A stretch of 64,000 bases of DNA, from the NCBI RefSeq assembly GCF_012844225.1, contig NZ_JABAGQ010000007.1:1-64000 (forward strand). The letters run 5' to 3'. Shown here piece by piece: positions 50,853 through 61,197 of the stretch. Both the position numbers and the translations under genes were made by a program. Below the pieces are notes generated by a model. The model was given only the letters and a program-made list of their open reading frames with translations, searched no databases and was not told the DNA's origin. Origin of the DNA: Rhodococcus sp. 105337. GTDB lineage: Bacteria > Actinomycetota > Actinomycetes > Mycobacteriales > Mycobacteriaceae. Each line of letters begins with the position of its first letter. Within the stretch, counting starts at the first letter, position 1.

Positions 50853-51890
50853 ATGACGGCCAGCACCCCATCTCGTCGCGAAGCTCCGGACCGCAACCTC
50901 GCACTCGAGTTGGTGCGTGTGACAGAAGCAGCGGCGATGGCTGCGGGTCGCTGGGTGGGACGCGGCGACAAGGAAGGCGGCGACGGAGCCGCCGTCGACG
51001 CGATGCGCCACATGGTGAGTTCGGTGTCCATGCAGGGCGTCGTCGTGATCGGCGAGGGCGAGAAGGACGAAGCGCCCATGCTCTACAACGGCGAAGAGGT
51101 CGGCAACGGCGACGGCCCGGATTGTGATGTCGCGGTCGACCCGATCGACGGCACCACGCTGATGGCGAAGGGCGCGCCGGGCTCGATCGCGGTACTCGCG
51201 GTCGCCGAGCGCGGCTCGATGTTCGATCCGTCCGCGGTGTTCTACATGAACAAGATCGCCGTGGGCCCCGAGGCTGCCGATGTGATCGATCTGTCCGCCG
51301 GCGTCGCGGAGAACATCCGCCGGGTCGCGAAGGCGAAGAACCGCGCGGTCTCCGACACCACCGTCATCATCCTCGACCGTCCGCGGCACGCCGAGATCAT
51401 TCGTCAGACCCGGGAAACCGGCGCGCGTATCCGGCTCATCTCCGACGGCGACGTCGCCGGTGCGATCGCGACGGCACGGCCGGACTCCGGGGTCGACATG
51501 CTGCTCGGCATCGGTGGTACCCCCGAGGGCATCATCGCCGCGGCGGCGCTCCGCTGCATGGGCGGCGAACTGCACGGGCAGCTCGCTCCGACCGACGACG
51601 ACGAGCGCCAGAAAGCCCTCGACGCCGGCCACGATCTCGACCGGGTCCTCACGACCCGCGAACTCGTCACGGGCGAGAACATCTTCTTCTGCGCGACCGG
51701 CGTGACCGACGGCGACCTGCTCAAGGGCGTGCGCTACTACGGTGGCGGCGCGACCACGCAGTCCATCGTCATGCGAAGCAAGTCCGGCACGGTCCGGATG
51801 GTCGAGGCGTACCACCGTCTCGAGAAGCTCGGTGAGTTCTCGTCCATCGACTTCCACGGAGTCGAGGGCGCTGCGCCTCCGATGCCCTGA
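50853..51890 (+). CDS. glpX: Class II fructose-1,6-bisphosphatase
   Basis: A 345-aa Mg2+/Mn2+-dependent gluconeogenic phosphatase. The metal site is visible in [20 protein letters not shown] and [13 protein letters not shown]; further family marks are [10 protein letters not shown] and [20 protein letters not shown]. In mycobacteria GlpX is the main gluconeogenic FBPase. A perfect AGGAGG ribosome site lies 10 bases before ATG 50853, which suggests strong translation. It is followed 84 bp later by fum on the same strand. Confidence 0.97.
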   Translation: MTASTPSRREAPDRNLALELVRVTEAAAMAAGRWVGRGDKEGGDGAAVDAMRHMVSSVSMQGVVVIGEGEKDEAPMLYNGEEVGNGDGPDCDVAVDPIDGTTLMAKGAPGSIAVLAVAERGSMFDPSAVFYMNKIAVGPEAADVIDLSAGVAENIRRVAKAKNRAVSDTTVIILDRPRHAEIIRQTRETGARIRLISDGDVAGAIATARPDSGVDMLLGIGGTPEGIIAAAALRCMGGELHGQLAPTDDDERQKALDAGHDLDRVLTTRELVTGENIFFCATGVTDGDLLKGVRYYGGGATTQSIVMRSKSGTVRMVEAYHRLEKLGEFSSIDFHGVEGAAPPMP

Positions 51891-51974
51891 TCTCGTCTGT
51901 GGTGCGGGGCGGTTCGACGGAGTGTGTCGTCGTGCCGCCCCGCATCGCTGCTGTGCCGGGCATACGGTGGATTC

Positions 51975-53393
51975 ATGACCGACACATCCGAACAGTCTTC
52001 CCAGCAGTTCCGCATCGAGCACGACACGATGGGTGAAGTCCGGGTTCCGGTGGATGCCCTGTGGCGGGCCCAGACTCAGCGTGCCGTCGAGAACTTCCCG
52101 ATCTCGGGTCGCGCACTCGAACCGGCGCAGATCCATGCACTGGGCCTGCTCAAGGGCGCGTGCGCCCAGGTCAACAAGGATCTGGGGTTGCTCGATCCCG
52201 CGAAGGCCGACGCGATCATCGCCGCCGCGAACGAGATCGCCGCGGGCAAGCACGACGACCAGTTCCCGATCGACGTGTTCCAGACGGGGTCCGGCACCAG
52301 CTCGAACATGAACACCAACGAGGTCATCGCGTCCCTGGCGAACCGGGGCGGGGTGGACGTGCACGCCAACGACGACGTCAACATGTCGCAGTCCTCGAAC
52401 GACACCTTCCCCACTGCGACGCATGTCGCGGCGACCGAAGCGGTCGTGAAGGATCTGATTCCCGCACTCGAACACCTCCGCGCTGCACTGGCCGCGAAAT
52501 CCGAGGAGTGGCGCACCGTCGTCAAGTCCGGTCGCACGCATCTGATGGATGCCGTGCCCGTGACACTCGGACAGGAATTCGGCGGCTACGCCCGCCAGAT
52601 CGAAGCGGGAATCGAGCGACTCGGAGCGACGTTGCCGCGGCTCGGTGAACTGCCCATCGGCGGTACCGCGGTGGGCACCGGCCTCAACGCACCCGAGGAC
52701 TTCGGTGTACGTGTTGTCGCAGAGCTTGTGAAGGCCACGGGCGTCGAGGCGCTCCGGCCCGCACTCGACAGTTTCGAGGCGCAGGCGGCACGCGACGGAC
52801 TCGTGGAGGCGTCGGGCGCGCTTCGCACGGTCGCGGTGTCACTTACCAAGATCGCGAACGATGTGCGCTGGATGGGGTCCGGCCCGCTGACCGGTCTGGG
52901 AGAAATCCGCCTTCCCGATCTGCAGCCGGGCAGTTCCATCATGCCGGGGAAGGTCAATCCGGTTCTCCCGGAAGCGGTTACGCAGGTGGCCGCGCAGGTG
53001 GTCGGCAACGATGCCGCAATCGCGTGGGGCGGTGCGGGTGGCGCGTTCGAACTCAACGTCTACATCCCGGTGATGGCCCGTAACCTGCTCGAGTCGATCC
53101 GTCTGCTCGCCAACGTCTCCCGGCTGTTCGCCGACCGCTGCATCGAAGGACTCACCGCCAACGTCGAGCGTCTGCGCACCCTCGCCGAGTCGTCACCGTC
53201 GATCGTGACGCCGCTCAACTCCGCGATCGGGTACGAGGAAGCCGCGGCTGTGGCGAAGGAGGCACTGAAGGAAGGCAAAACCATCCGGCAGGCCGTGGTG
53301 GACCGCGGCCTGATCGGTGAGAGCCTCAGCGAGGAAGAACTCGACCGCCGCCTCGACGTCCTCGCGATGGCGCGCGTCGAACGCGAGAACTGA
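51975..53393 (+). CDS. fum: Class II fumarate hydratase
   Basis: A 472-aa FumC-type, iron-free fumarase of the TCA cycle converting fumarate to malate. Superfamily blocks: [59 protein letters not shown] and the signature [20 protein letters not shown] 51975 follows the glpX stop by 84 bp and matches the family N-terminus ([14 protein letters not shown]). Same order glpX-fum as in mycobacteria; likely co-transcribed. Confidence 0.97.
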   Translation: MTDTSEQSSQQFRIEHDTMGEVRVPVDALWRAQTQRAVENFPISGRALEPAQIHALGLLKGACAQVNKDLGLLDPAKADAIIAAANEIAAGKHDDQFPIDVFQTGSGTSSNMNTNEVIASLANRGGVDVHANDDVNMSQSSNDTFPTATHVAATEAVVKDLIPALEHLRAALAAKSEEWRTVVKSGRTHLMDAVPVTLGQEFGGYARQIEAGIERLGATLPRLGELPIGGTAVGTGLNAPEDFGVRVVAELVKATGVEALRPALDSFEAQAARDGLVEASGALRTVAVSLTKIANDVRWMGSGPLTGLGEIRLPDLQPGSSIMPGKVNPVLPEAVTQVAAQVVGNDAAIAWGGAGGAFELNVYIPVMARNLLESIRLLANVSRLFADRCIEGLTANVERLRTLAESSPSIVTPLNSAIGYEEAAAVAKEALKEGKTIRQAVVDRGLIGESLSEEELDRRLDVLAMARVEREN

Positions 53394-53414
53394 CCCCGCC
53401 GGCGCGGGCGCGCG

Positions 53415-54014
53415 TCATTCCTGGACGACTTCGGTGGCACCGTCGATGTAGGTGATGTAGCCGAACTGGAAATTGCTGCGGAACCCTCCGGGAACGACTT
53501 CCTCGTCGCTGATGGGGAAGCCGAGTACGCCGCCCGCGCCGCCGTCTGCCTCCCACGCGACACGGATCTCGCCCCACACGATGTGGGCATCGGTGTCCGG
53601 GCTCCAGGCGATGATGCCGCCGTCGAACTCGGCGACGTAGCCGTCACCGACCTCCTCCTGGTTGCCGGTCGCATTGCCGAGCGGACTCTCCGCGCCTCCG
53701 ACCTCCATGTACTTCGCGAGGATCGGTCCGCTGAGTTCGACCTCCTCGCCGTTCGGTCCGGGCACGGCGCTCGACTGGTCGGCGGCCGGTTCGGACGGTT
53801 CGCCGGAACCGGTGCTCTCGGCATCCTCGCCGGCGGTGATCGACTCGACCGCGCTTTGCGCCTGCGACCCGACGCTTTCGGCTGCGGATCCGACGGCACT
53901 GGTCGCGCTCCCGACCACGTCCGATGCGGAGTTGTCGTCCCCGCAACCGACCGCTACCAGTCCGACGGCAGCAACTGCCGCAGCGATGGACGCACTTCGT
54001 CGTGGAATTCTCAT
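53415..54014 (-). CDS. Lipoprotein with LGFP-type repeats
   Basis: A 199-aa secreted lipoprotein. Signal peptide with core SIAAAVAAVGLVAVGC; lipobox Cys near residue 24. A Ser/Ala/Glu linker follows (about 25-85), then a domain with two LGFP-like units: ESPLGNATGNQEEVGDGYVA and GGVLGFPISDEEVVPGGFRS. LGFP repeats occur in Corynebacteriales envelope proteins (e.g. PS1-type) and are thought to bind the arabinogalactan-mycolate layer. Convergent with fum; upstream divergent to the serine hydrolase. The binding partner is inferred. Confidence 0.8.
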   Translation of the reverse strand: MRIPRRSASIAAAVAAVGLVAVGCGDDNSASDVVGSATSAVGSAAESVGSQAQSAVESITAGEDAESTGSGEPSEPAADQSSAVPGPNGEEVELSGPILAKYMEVGGAESPLGNATGNQEEVGDGYVAEFDGGIIAWSPDTDAHIVWGEIRVAWEADGGAGGVLGFPISDEEVVPGGFRSNFQFGYITYIDGATEVVQE

Positions 54015-54202
54015 GGCGTCGCTCCTCGAAGGCTCGCAGCCCCGATACTCGGCACTGCCGGAAGTTCGGACTCACACCGAGTTCCAGGGTGCCCGATCCC
54101 GACGACGAAATTGGCATTTCTGCTGTTTCGCCACGCGAACCCGGATCAGGACTCACTGCGTCTCGCCTGCCGATAGGATTCGCGGCAGCGAAAGAGGCCG
54201 AC

Positions 54203-55834
54203 ATGCGAGTTTCACGCCGTCATCGTTCGACCATGGCTGTCACCGTCGTGGTGCTCGTCGCCGCCGGCTGCGCATCCACGAGCACCGACAACACCGAGAG
54301 CAGCGAATCGCCGTCACCCGGCGCGCAAGCCTCGGCGACGGCAGATCCCACCCGCAACCTGTCACCACCCCAGGTCGCCGGCGTCGACATCCCGGACGGA
54401 CAGATCGACGACGCGGTCTCCCAGCTCGGAGATCTGGCCCGAGGGCTCATGGACAGTTCCGGCATCCCGGGTATGGCCGTCGCGGTCGTGCACGGCGGCG
54501 AGACCGTCTTCGCAGAGGGTTTCGGAGTACGCCGAGCCGGGTCCGACGAACGGGTGGACGCGGAGACCGTCTTCCAACTCGCCTCGATGTCCAAACCGAT
54601 CGGTTCGACCGTCGTGGCGCACCAGGTCGCCGAAGGCGTGGTCGCCTGGGACACTCCGGTTGTCGAGCACCTCCCGACATTCACCCTCGCCGACCCGTAC
54701 GTCGGTTCCCATGTCACCGTCGGGGACCTGTATTCGCACCGCTCCGGCCTTCCCGAGCACGCGGGTGACGACCTCGAAGACATCGGCTACGACCGCGCCG
54801 ACGTGATCGAACGTCTCCGCTATCTGCCGCTGGCGCCGTATCGAATCACCTACGACTACACCAACTTCGGACTCACCGCCGCTGCCGAATCCGTCGCGGT
54901 GGCCTCCGGGGAGGGCTGGGCCGACCTGTCGGAGCAAGTTCTCTACGAACCCCTCGGCATGACGTCGACGAGTTCCCGGTTCGCAGACTTCGCGGCGCGG
55001 GAGAATCGCGCCACCGGGCACATCCTCGTCGACGGGGAATATGTGGCCCGCGACGTGCGGGTGCCCGACGAGCAGTCCCCCGCCGGCGGAATCAGCTCGT
55101 CGGTCGAGGACGTCGCGAAGTGGCTGACCATGCTTCTCGCGAACGGCGAGTACGAGGGTGGACGCATCGCATCGCCCGCGGCGCTGCAAGCAGCGTTCAC
55201 ACCCCAGTCGACGTCGTCGCCACCCGAGACCCCGGACAGCCGGACGGGATCCTACGGTTACGGATTCGATGTCGGCACGAGCTCCTCCGGTCGGGTGACG
55301 CTGAGCCATTCGGGAGCATTCGCATCCGGTGCCGCGACCGTGTTCACCGCGATTCCGTCCGCCGACGTCGCGATCGTCGTCCTGACGAACGCCGCCCCCA
55401 TCGGGGTGCCGGAGATTCTCGCGGCGGAGTTCGCCGACCTGGTGCAGTTCGGGGAGGTCCGCGAGGACTGGTCCGGCCTGTATACCGACGCGCTGTCGTC
55501 CTTCGCGGATCCGGTCGGGTCACTCGTCGGTCAGTCGCCACCGGCCGATCCGGAGCCGCCCAAGCCGCTCGCCGACTACACCGGCGTCTACGACAACGAG
55601 TACTTCGGCCCGGCACGGATCGAGGAAAACGACGGTGAGCTGGCATTGGTGATCGGCCCCGACGACCGGACGTACCCGTTGACGCACTGGGACGGCGACG
55701 TGTTCACTTTCCCGCTCAGCAACGAGAACGCTCCCGACGGCACGATGTCGAAAGCTGTGTTCACACCGGACGACGTCACATTCGAGTACTGGGACACCAA
55801 CGGCCTGGGCACATTCCGCAAAGGAGACGCATGA
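54203..55834 (+). CDS. Secreted lipoprotein serine hydrolase (beta-lactamase/PBP4* family)
   Basis: A 543-aa exported enzyme. Signal peptide with lipobox VAAGC (Cys near 23). The class C beta-lactamase-like domain has SxxK as QLASMSKPIGS (nucleophile Ser near 130), a second motif YDYTNFGL (YxN) and an HSGAFASGA-type third motif. The C-terminal 80 residues form a DUF3471-like lipocalin domain (LADYTGVYDNEYFGPARIEE, ending FEYWDTNG). Such proteins are D,D-peptidases, esterases or DmpA-like; the lipid anchor places it on the outer face of the membrane. An AAAGAGG site precedes ATG 54203. Its stop overlaps the next gene. Confidence 0.85.
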   Translation: MRVSRRHRSTMAVTVVVLVAAGCASTSTDNTESSESPSPGAQASATADPTRNLSPPQVAGVDIPDGQIDDAVSQLGDLARGLMDSSGIPGMAVAVVHGGETVFAEGFGVRRAGSDERVDAETVFQLASMSKPIGSTVVAHQVAEGVVAWDTPVVEHLPTFTLADPYVGSHVTVGDLYSHRSGLPEHAGDDLEDIGYDRADVIERLRYLPLAPYRITYDYTNFGLTAAAESVAVASGEGWADLSEQVLYEPLGMTSTSSRFADFAARENRATGHILVDGEYVARDVRVPDEQSPAGGISSSVEDVAKWLTMLLANGEYEGGRIASPAALQAAFTPQSTSSPPETPDSRTGSYGYGFDVGTSSSGRVTLSHSGAFASGAATVFTAIPSADVAIVVLTNAAPIGVPEILAAEFADLVQFGEVREDWSGLYTDALSSFADPVGSLVGQSPPADPEPPKPLADYTGVYDNEYFGPARIEENDGELALVIGPDDRTYPLTHWDGDVFTFPLSNENAPDGTMSKAVFTPDDVTFEYWDTNGLGTFRKGDA

Positions 55835-56274
55835 GCGAGGACAGCACCACCATCCCGACTTCGGGTAGCTCCATCGTCACGGTCCAGAGTTTCCTCGACG
55901 CGCTGGCGTCGGGGGAACTCGACGCCGCGACGGATCTGCTGACCGACGACATCGCATGGCACAACACATCCCTACCGACCGTGCGCGGCCGCAGCCGGGT
56001 ACGCGGAATGCTCCACGGAATGGCACGTCCGTGGGTCGGGTTCGAGGTCGTGACCCACCACATCGCGACGGACGGGGACGTCGTCCTCACCGAACGGACC
56101 GACATCTTCCGATTGGGGCCGGTCGAGATCGGTTTCTGGGTGTGCGGCACCTTCCATCTGCGCGACGGACGGATCGCCGTGTGGGACGACCACTTCTCCC
56201 CTGGCAACATGGCGCTGGGAGCACTCCGCGGGCTCGTCCGTGCTGCAACCGGTCGCCGGGCGGTCGCGGCATAG
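55831..56274 (+). CDS. Limonene-1,2-epoxide hydrolase/SnoaL-like protein
   Basis: A 147-aa cone-shaped alpha+beta barrel protein of the LEH group. VQSFLDALASGELDAATDLL opens the fold; GRSRVRGMLHGM, LTERTDIFRLG and the LEH-type stretch GTFHLRDGRIAVWDDHF contain the Arg/Asp pairs that form the epoxide-hydrolase site. Translation is coupled to the lipoprotein hydrolase (ATGA overlap). The mycobacterial EphG is a related LEH. Substrate unknown; a lipid epoxide is only a guess. Confidence 0.8.
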   Translation: MSEDSTTIPTSGSSIVTVQSFLDALASGELDAATDLLTDDIAWHNTSLPTVRGRSRVRGMLHGMARPWVGFEVVTHHIATDGDVVLTERTDIFRLGPVEIGFWVCGTFHLRDGRIAVWDDHFSPGNMALGALRGLVRAATGRRAVAA

Positions 56275-56325
56275 AATTCTGCGGTCATCGAACCGGTCGG
56301 TGACAGGCCGACAAGGAGCAGTGCC

Positions 56326-56745
56326 ATGACCGACGCCGAGTACACCCCGGGTTTCGCAGCGGGACTCGAGATCCGGCGCGAAGTGATGGGAGACGACTTC
56401 GTCGAACGGGCCTTCGACCGCGCTCGCGGCACGGACTCGGAGGAGATGCAGGAGTTCGTCACAGAACACGCGTGGGGCGCGGTGTGGTCGCGGCCCGGTC
56501 TGGATCGACGTAGCCGCAGCCTGCTCAACCTCGGCATGCTCATCGCCCTGCGCGCGGAGAACGAGTTGCGCGGGCACGTTCGCGGCGCCCTGCGCAACGG
56601 TCTGTCCCGCAACGAGATCGTCGAATCGGTCATCCACTGCAGCGCGTACTGCGGCGCTCCCGCGGGATTGGCCGCGATGCGCGTGGTCCAAGAAGTCCTC
56701 GAAGCCGAATTGGGACCGCTGACGGACACCGACGAGACCCGATAG
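56326..56745 (+). CDS. Carboxymuconolactone decarboxylase family protein
   Basis: A 139-aa helical protein of the CMD/AhpD-like family: FAAGLEIRREVMGDDFVERA, WSRPGLDRRSRSLLNLGMLI, ELRGHVRGALRNGLSRNEIV and SVIHCSAYCGAPAGLAAMRV. The arrangement around His in GHVRGAL and Glu in NEIVE matches 4-carboxymuconolactone decarboxylases (PcaC), but there are no other beta-ketoadipate genes here and the CxxC of AhpD is absent (single HCSAYC). Good AAGGAG site. Probably same transcript as the LEH gene. Confidence 0.82.
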   Translation: MTDAEYTPGFAAGLEIRREVMGDDFVERAFDRARGTDSEEMQEFVTEHAWGAVWSRPGLDRRSRSLLNLGMLIALRAENELRGHVRGALRNGLSRNEIVESVIHCSAYCGAPAGLAAMRVVQEVLEAELGPLTDTDETR

Positions 56746-56748
56746 CCG

Positions 56749-56785
56749 GATGCCCCGTTCCCTCGGCAGGAGGAAACGGGGCATC
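56749..56785. terminator. Bidirectional terminator hairpin
   Basis: 11-bp perfect stem GATGCCCCGTT / AACGGGGCATC with a 15-nt loop, between the CMD-family gene (+) and phoH2 (-), which converge here. Confidence 0.65.
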
Positions 56786-56832
56786 GGGCCGGTCACCTGT
56801 GCGGTGCGCCGCAGGGCTACCGCACGCCGTCT

Positions 56833-58194
56833 TCACACTCCCGGCGCGAACTCCTCGAGCATGTCGGTCACGAGTGCCGCAATCGGCGACCGCTCGCTGC
56901 GCGTCAGGGTCACGTGCGCGAACAGCGGGTGACCCTTGAGCTTTTCGATGACCGCGGCGACACCGTCGTGCCGTCCCACCCGCAGGTTGTCGCGCTGCGC
57001 GACGTCGTGGGTGAGCACGACGCGTGATCCCGCCCCCAGCCGCGACAGCACCGTCAGCAGAACGTTGCGTTCGAGGGACTGGGCCTCGTCCACGATCACG
57101 AACGAGTCGTGCAGCGACCTGCCGCGGATGTGCGTCAGGGGAAGCACTTCCAGCATGCCGCGGCTGATGACCTCGTCCATCACCGCAGGGCTCGCGAGAC
57201 CTTCGAGCGTGTCGAACACCGCCTGACCCCACGGGTTCATCTTCTCCGCTTCCGATCCCGGCAGGTACCCCAACTCCTGGCCGCCCACGGCGTACAGCGG
57301 CCGGAACACCACCACCTTGCGGTGCGAGCGACGCTCGAGCACCGCGTCGAGGCCTGCGGTCAGCGCGAGCGCGGACTTCCCGGTGCCCGCCTTGCCGCCG
57401 AGCGAGACGATGCCGATGGACTCGTCCAACAGCAGGTCCAGCGCGACCCGCTGTTCCGCGGAACGCCCGTGCAACCCGAATGCCTCCCGGTCGCCGCGCA
57501 CCAACTGGACCCGCTTGTCCGCCGTCACCCTGCCCAGCGCACTCGACGAACCTCCCAGAAGACGAATTCCCGTGTGGCACGGCACGTCCCGAGCCTCATC
57601 GAGATCGACGACGCCCTCGGCGAACAACTCGTCGATCACCGTCCGATCCACGTCGAGTTCGGTCATACCGGTCCACCCCGACGGGACGACGTCCTGCGCG
57701 CGGTACTCGTCGGCCGTCAGCCCCACGGCACCGGCCTTGACGCGGAGCGGGATGTCCTTGCTGACCAGCGTCACCTCGCGTCCGTCGCCCGCCAGATTGA
57801 GCGCGCACGCCAGGATCCGCGAATCGTTGGTGTCGGTGCGGAAGCCCGCGGGCAGGACCGCCTGATCGGTGTGGTTGAGCTCGACGTGCAGGGTTCCGCC
57901 GGACTCCCCGATGGGAATCGGCTGGTCGAGCCGGCCGTATCGCTGTCGCAGGTCGTCGAGCAGTCGGAGCGATTCGCGGGCGAACCATCCCAGTTCGTGA
58001 TGGTGACGTTTCCCCTCGAGTTCGCCGATCACGACGAGTGGAAGCACCACCTCGTGCTCGGCGAACCGGGTGACCGCCCAGGGATCGGAAAGCAACACCG
58101 ATGTGTCCAGCACGTAGGTACGAACGAGGGGTTTCGTCGCTGGGGACGCACTCGGGCGTTCGGAGCGGGGGGAGACGGAGCGTGTTGCGTTCAC
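56833..58194 (-). CDS. phoH2: PhoH2-type protein: PIN ribonuclease fused to PhoH helicase
   Basis: A 453-aa fusion. The N-terminal PIN domain ([16 protein letters not shown] with its acidic site, [23 protein letters not shown]) is a Mg-dependent ribonuclease; the C-terminal PhoH domain has Walker [17 protein letters not shown] and Walker [15 protein letters not shown] with [10 protein letters not shown]. PhoH2 of mycobacteria (Rv1095) unwinds and cleaves RNA and is the toxin-like partner of an upstream antitoxin phoAT. The GTG at 58194 has a GAGGAG ribosome site six bases upstream. I find no clear phoAT upstream. Same order as in M. tuberculosis. Confidence 0.93.
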   Translation of the reverse strand: MNATRSVSPRSERPSASPATKPLVRTYVLDTSVLLSDPWAVTRFAEHEVVLPLVVIGELEGKRHHHELGWFARESLRLLDDLRQRYGRLDQPIPIGESGGTLHVELNHTDQAVLPAGFRTDTNDSRILACALNLAGDGREVTLVSKDIPLRVKAGAVGLTADEYRAQDVVPSGWTGMTELDVDRTVIDELFAEGVVDLDEARDVPCHTGIRLLGGSSSALGRVTADKRVQLVRGDREAFGLHGRSAEQRVALDLLLDESIGIVSLGGKAGTGKSALALTAGLDAVLERRSHRKVVVFRPLYAVGGQELGYLPGSEAEKMNPWGQAVFDTLEGLASPAVMDEVISRGMLEVLPLTHIRGRSLHDSFVIVDEAQSLERNVLLTVLSRLGAGSRVVLTHDVAQRDNLRVGRHDGVAAVIEKLKGHPLFAHVTLTRSERSPIAALVTDMLEEFAPGV

Positions 58195-58375
58195 GTGAGG
58201 CTCCTCGGTCTGCACGGCACCGCGGCAGACGTCGTTCGGTGGGCCGGTAGTCCCTGGTGTCGTCACGACCACGAGAGCCTGGTGCCGGCCCCCTCGCTCG
58301 GACTGTGTCAGCCACACGATCAGGGACCTCCCGCGTACCCGGCACCTGCGCCGACTACACCCCCGACGCTAAACC

Positions 58376-58415
58376 CGACACGCCCCCTCCGCCGGGTAGC
58401 GGAGGGGGCGTGTCG
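58376..58415. terminator. Long perfect terminator hairpin after glyA
   Basis: A 17-bp perfect stem, CGACACGCCCCCTCCGC (58376-58392) with GCGGAGGGGGCGTGTCG (58399-58415), 6-nt loop. It separates glyA (ending 58443) from phoH2 and should end the glyA transcript. The rest of 58195-58442 holds only the presumed phoH2 promoter. Confidence 0.75.
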
Positions 58416-58442
58416 ATGAAAATTGCGTTAACGCGGAACCGG

Positions 58443-59738
58443 TCAGACGAGCTTCCAGTCTTCGAGTCCCTCGTACAGCGGCAGATCCTGCGCGAGCTTG
58501 CTCACGCGAGCCCGCAACGCGTCCTTGTCCGCGTCGCCGACGAGCGTCTGCGCGATGATGTCGGCAACCTCGGTGAACTGCGCGTCGCCGAAGCCCCGGG
58601 TCGCGAGCGCGGGGGTTCCGATGCGCAGGCCGGACGTGACCATCGGGGGCCGCGGGTCGAACGGCACGGCGTTCCGGTTGACGGTGATGCCGACCTCGTG
58701 GAGGAGGTCCTCACCCTGCTGGCCGTCGAGCTGCGAGTTCCGCAGGTCCACGAGCACCAGGTGCACGTCGGTGCCTCCGGTGAGCACGGAGATGCCCTTG
58801 TCGGCGACGTCGGGCTGCGACAGGCGGTCGGCCAGGATCCGCGCGCCGGACAGGGTGCGCTGCTGGCGGTCCTTGAACTCGTCGCTCGCGGCGATCTTCA
58901 AGGAGACGGCCTTCGCGGCGATGGCGTGCATGAGCGGTCCGCCCTGCTGGCCGGGGAACACCGCGGAGTTGAGCTTCTTGGCCCACTCCTTCTTTGCGAG
59001 GATCAGGCCCGAGCGCGGACCGCCGAGCGTCTTGTGCACGGTCGTGGAGACGACGTCCGCGTAGGGCACGGGCGACGGGTGCAGGCCTGCGGCGACCAGT
59101 CCCGCGAAGTGCGCCATGTCCACCCACAGGTAGGCACCGACTTCGTCGGCGATCGCGCGGAACGCGGCGAAGTCTTCGTGGCGGGGGTAGGCGGACCAGC
59201 CGGCGACGATGACCTTCGGCTTTTCGCGCAGGGCGATGTCGCGCACCTCGTCCATGTCGATGCGGTGGTCTTCCTTGCTGACCCCGTAGGACGCGACGTC
59301 GTACAGCTTGCCGGAGAAGTTCAGCTTCATGCCGTGCGTGAGGTGACCGCCGTGCGCGAGGTCGAGCCCGAGCAGCTTCTCTCCGGGGGTCATCAGGGCC
59401 ATGAGCACCGCGGCGTTGGCCTGGGCGCCCGAGTGGGGCTGCACGTTGGCGAATTCCGCACCGAAGAGTTCCTTGGCGCGGTTGCGGGCGAGGTCTTCGA
59501 TGATGTCGACGTTCTCGCAGCCACCGTAATAGCGCCGGCCGGGGTAGCCCTCGGCGTACTTGTTGGTCAGGACGCTGCCCTGAGCCTGCAGTACGGCGCG
59601 CGGCACGAAGTTCTCCGACGCGATCATCTCGAGGGTGTCGCGCTGGCGCGACAACTCCCCTGCCATGGCCTCGGCGACCTCGGGATCGAGGTCGGCGAGT
59701 GCGGCGGTATTCATGTCGTTGCCGGGCACAGCGGTCAT
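58443..59738 (-). CDS. glyA: Serine hydroxymethyltransferase
   Basis: A 431-aa PLP enzyme converting serine and tetrahydrofolate to glycine and 5,10-methylene-THF. Family blocks: [77 protein letters not shown] and the PLP-lysine [21 protein letters not shown] 59738 has GGAG about nine bases upstream. Corresponds to glyA1 of mycobacteria. Transcript probably ends at the strong hairpin downstream. Confidence 0.97.
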   Translation of the reverse strand: MTAVPGNDMNTAALADLDPEVAEAMAGELSRQRDTLEMIASENFVPRAVLQAQGSVLTNKYAEGYPGRRYYGGCENVDIIEDLARNRAKELFGAEFANVQPHSGAQANAAVLMALMTPGEKLLGLDLAHGGHLTHGMKLNFSGKLYDVASYGVSKEDHRIDMDEVRDIALREKPKVIVAGWSAYPRHEDFAAFRAIADEVGAYLWVDMAHFAGLVAAGLHPSPVPYADVVSTTVHKTLGGPRSGLILAKKEWAKKLNSAVFPGQQGGPLMHAIAAKAVSLKIAASDEFKDRQQRTLSGARILADRLSQPDVADKGISVLTGGTDVHLVLVDLRNSQLDGQQGEDLLHEVGITVNRNAVPFDPRPPMVTSGLRIGTPALATRGFGDAQFTEVADIIAQTLVGDADKDALRARVSKLAQDLPLYEGLEDWKLV

Positions 59739-59832
59739 CGAGAATTCTCCAAGCGAAGGGCGGCAGGATACGTATTCCAGTCTACGAACCCCGTCGACCC
59801 CGCCGGACGGCGGACCCCGGTCGAGACGCAGG

Positions 59833-61023
59833 TCACCGCAGGCTGCTGGGCACGAGAGGTTCGTCGAGAAGCCGGCGGAACCGCTCGGCACGGTCCGCTC
59901 CGGCAGGAGCCCGGTCGAGCCACCCGCCCAGCAGGCGGTATCCCTCGACATACGTACTGATGTAGGCACGCCACAACGGAGACGACAGGAATCGCAGCGC
60001 CTGCCGGGCACGTTGCGGGCTCGACAGCGACCAGCGCTCGAGGAACCCGGCGACCTCGTCGACGTCGCGGCCACGGTCGTGCAGGAGAAGCGCCGCGTCC
60101 TGCCGCACCGACAGCAGGCCCGCCGACGCGTCGTGCAGTTGTTCCGCGAGTTCGCCGTCGAACCGAAGGCCGAGATCGGCGTAGATGTCCTGCGCCCACT
60201 TGCCCCAGCCCGGTCCGACGATCGCGTCGAGCGCGAGGTCGGCGAGACCTTCTGCCATCAGGCACTGAGGGGTGTTGACGAGGAACAGCGTCTGCTCGGC
60301 CTGGCCGGCCGCGACGAGTCCGGCCTCCTTGCGGCAGTGCTCGGTGTGGTGCCCCGGGTACGACTCGTGGGCGATCAGGTGCGGCAGGTGCGGCATATGT
60401 TGCTCGAGGTCGGAGTTGATCGCCACCCGCGACCGGTAGTCGCCGAGGTAGTAGTTGAATCCGGACCACGGCTTGTCGCCGACGACCTCGTACTCGACTC
60501 GTTCGGTGTCGGGCAGGGGATACACCGCGCGCACCTTCTCGCGCAGCGCACCGGAGAAAGCCTCCACACACTCTGCGAGGCGATCGGCGGGCACCACCTC
60601 GGATGCGCGGTGTGCCTGGAGACGTTCGGCCAGCGGCCCCGGGCCGGGGAGAAGGGCGTCGAGGCGCCGGTGCGCGTCGCGATAGTCGTCCTCGTTGCCG
60701 GGGGCGATCCGCACGTCGAAGTACGCGTCGACTTCGTCGACGAATCCGATGTCCTCACCTGCGAACTTGCGGGCGGAACACTCCATCGCGCGCAGGTGCA
60801 CCTCGAGAAATCGGGTGCGCTCCTCCGGCAACGATGCCGACGGAAGTTCCTCGCGCAGACGACGTGCCGTGTGGGATAGGTCACGGGGATCGGGCCGGGG
60901 GGCGTTCTCGATCCGCCGGCGCAGTTCCGGATTCCCGGTATACGCATCGACGAATCCCTCCTCGAGGCGGTCGAAAGACAGCCCCAGCAGCAGGTATTCG
61001 GTAACGACGTCGTCCGTTCGCAT
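59833..61023 (-). CDS. DUF885 family protein (putative metallopeptidase)
   Basis: A 396-aa soluble protein of the DUF885 family, which shares a gluzincin-like HExxH variant: here [20 protein letters not shown] (near residue 225), with a downstream Glu in [14 protein letters not shown] that may be the third ligand. Family members of about 550 aa act as carboxypeptidase-like enzymes; this one is shorter, lacking the usual signal peptide. ATG 61023. It is transcribed toward glyA, 94 bp away. The peptidase role is inferred from the motif. Confidence 0.8.
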   Translation of the reverse strand: MRTDDVVTEYLLLGLSFDRLEEGFVDAYTGNPELRRRIENAPRPDPRDLSHTARRLREELPSASLPEERTRFLEVHLRAMECSARKFAGEDIGFVDEVDAYFDVRIAPGNEDDYRDAHRRLDALLPGPGPLAERLQAHRASEVVPADRLAECVEAFSGALREKVRAVYPLPDTERVEYEVVGDKPWSGFNYYLGDYRSRVAINSDLEQHMPHLPHLIAHESYPGHHTEHCRKEAGLVAAGQAEQTLFLVNTPQCLMAEGLADLALDAIVGPGWGKWAQDIYADLGLRFDGELAEQLHDASAGLLSVRQDAALLLHDRGRDVDEVAGFLERWSLSSPQRARQALRFLSSPLWRAYISTYVEGYRLLGGWLDRAPAGADRAERFRRLLDEPLVPSSLR

Positions 61024-61197
61024 AACGTGCAACCCTAGTCCCCCACTCGTCCTCCGGAGGCGGTCCGGGGCGCACGACGGGACCCCGACGAGGCATCGCG
61101 CTGTGTCTGCGAGCACAATTCGTTCCATGGACATGCATCGCCGCTCCTGCTCCGTGGGAGGTACCGACGAGTCACCCGTCGTCGAGGGACGGTGCCG

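Noticed and set aside
59740-59749. Palindrome GAGAATTCTC just upstream of glyA
   Set aside because: It contains the Shine-Dalgarno sequence itself; no further dyad or family operator match.
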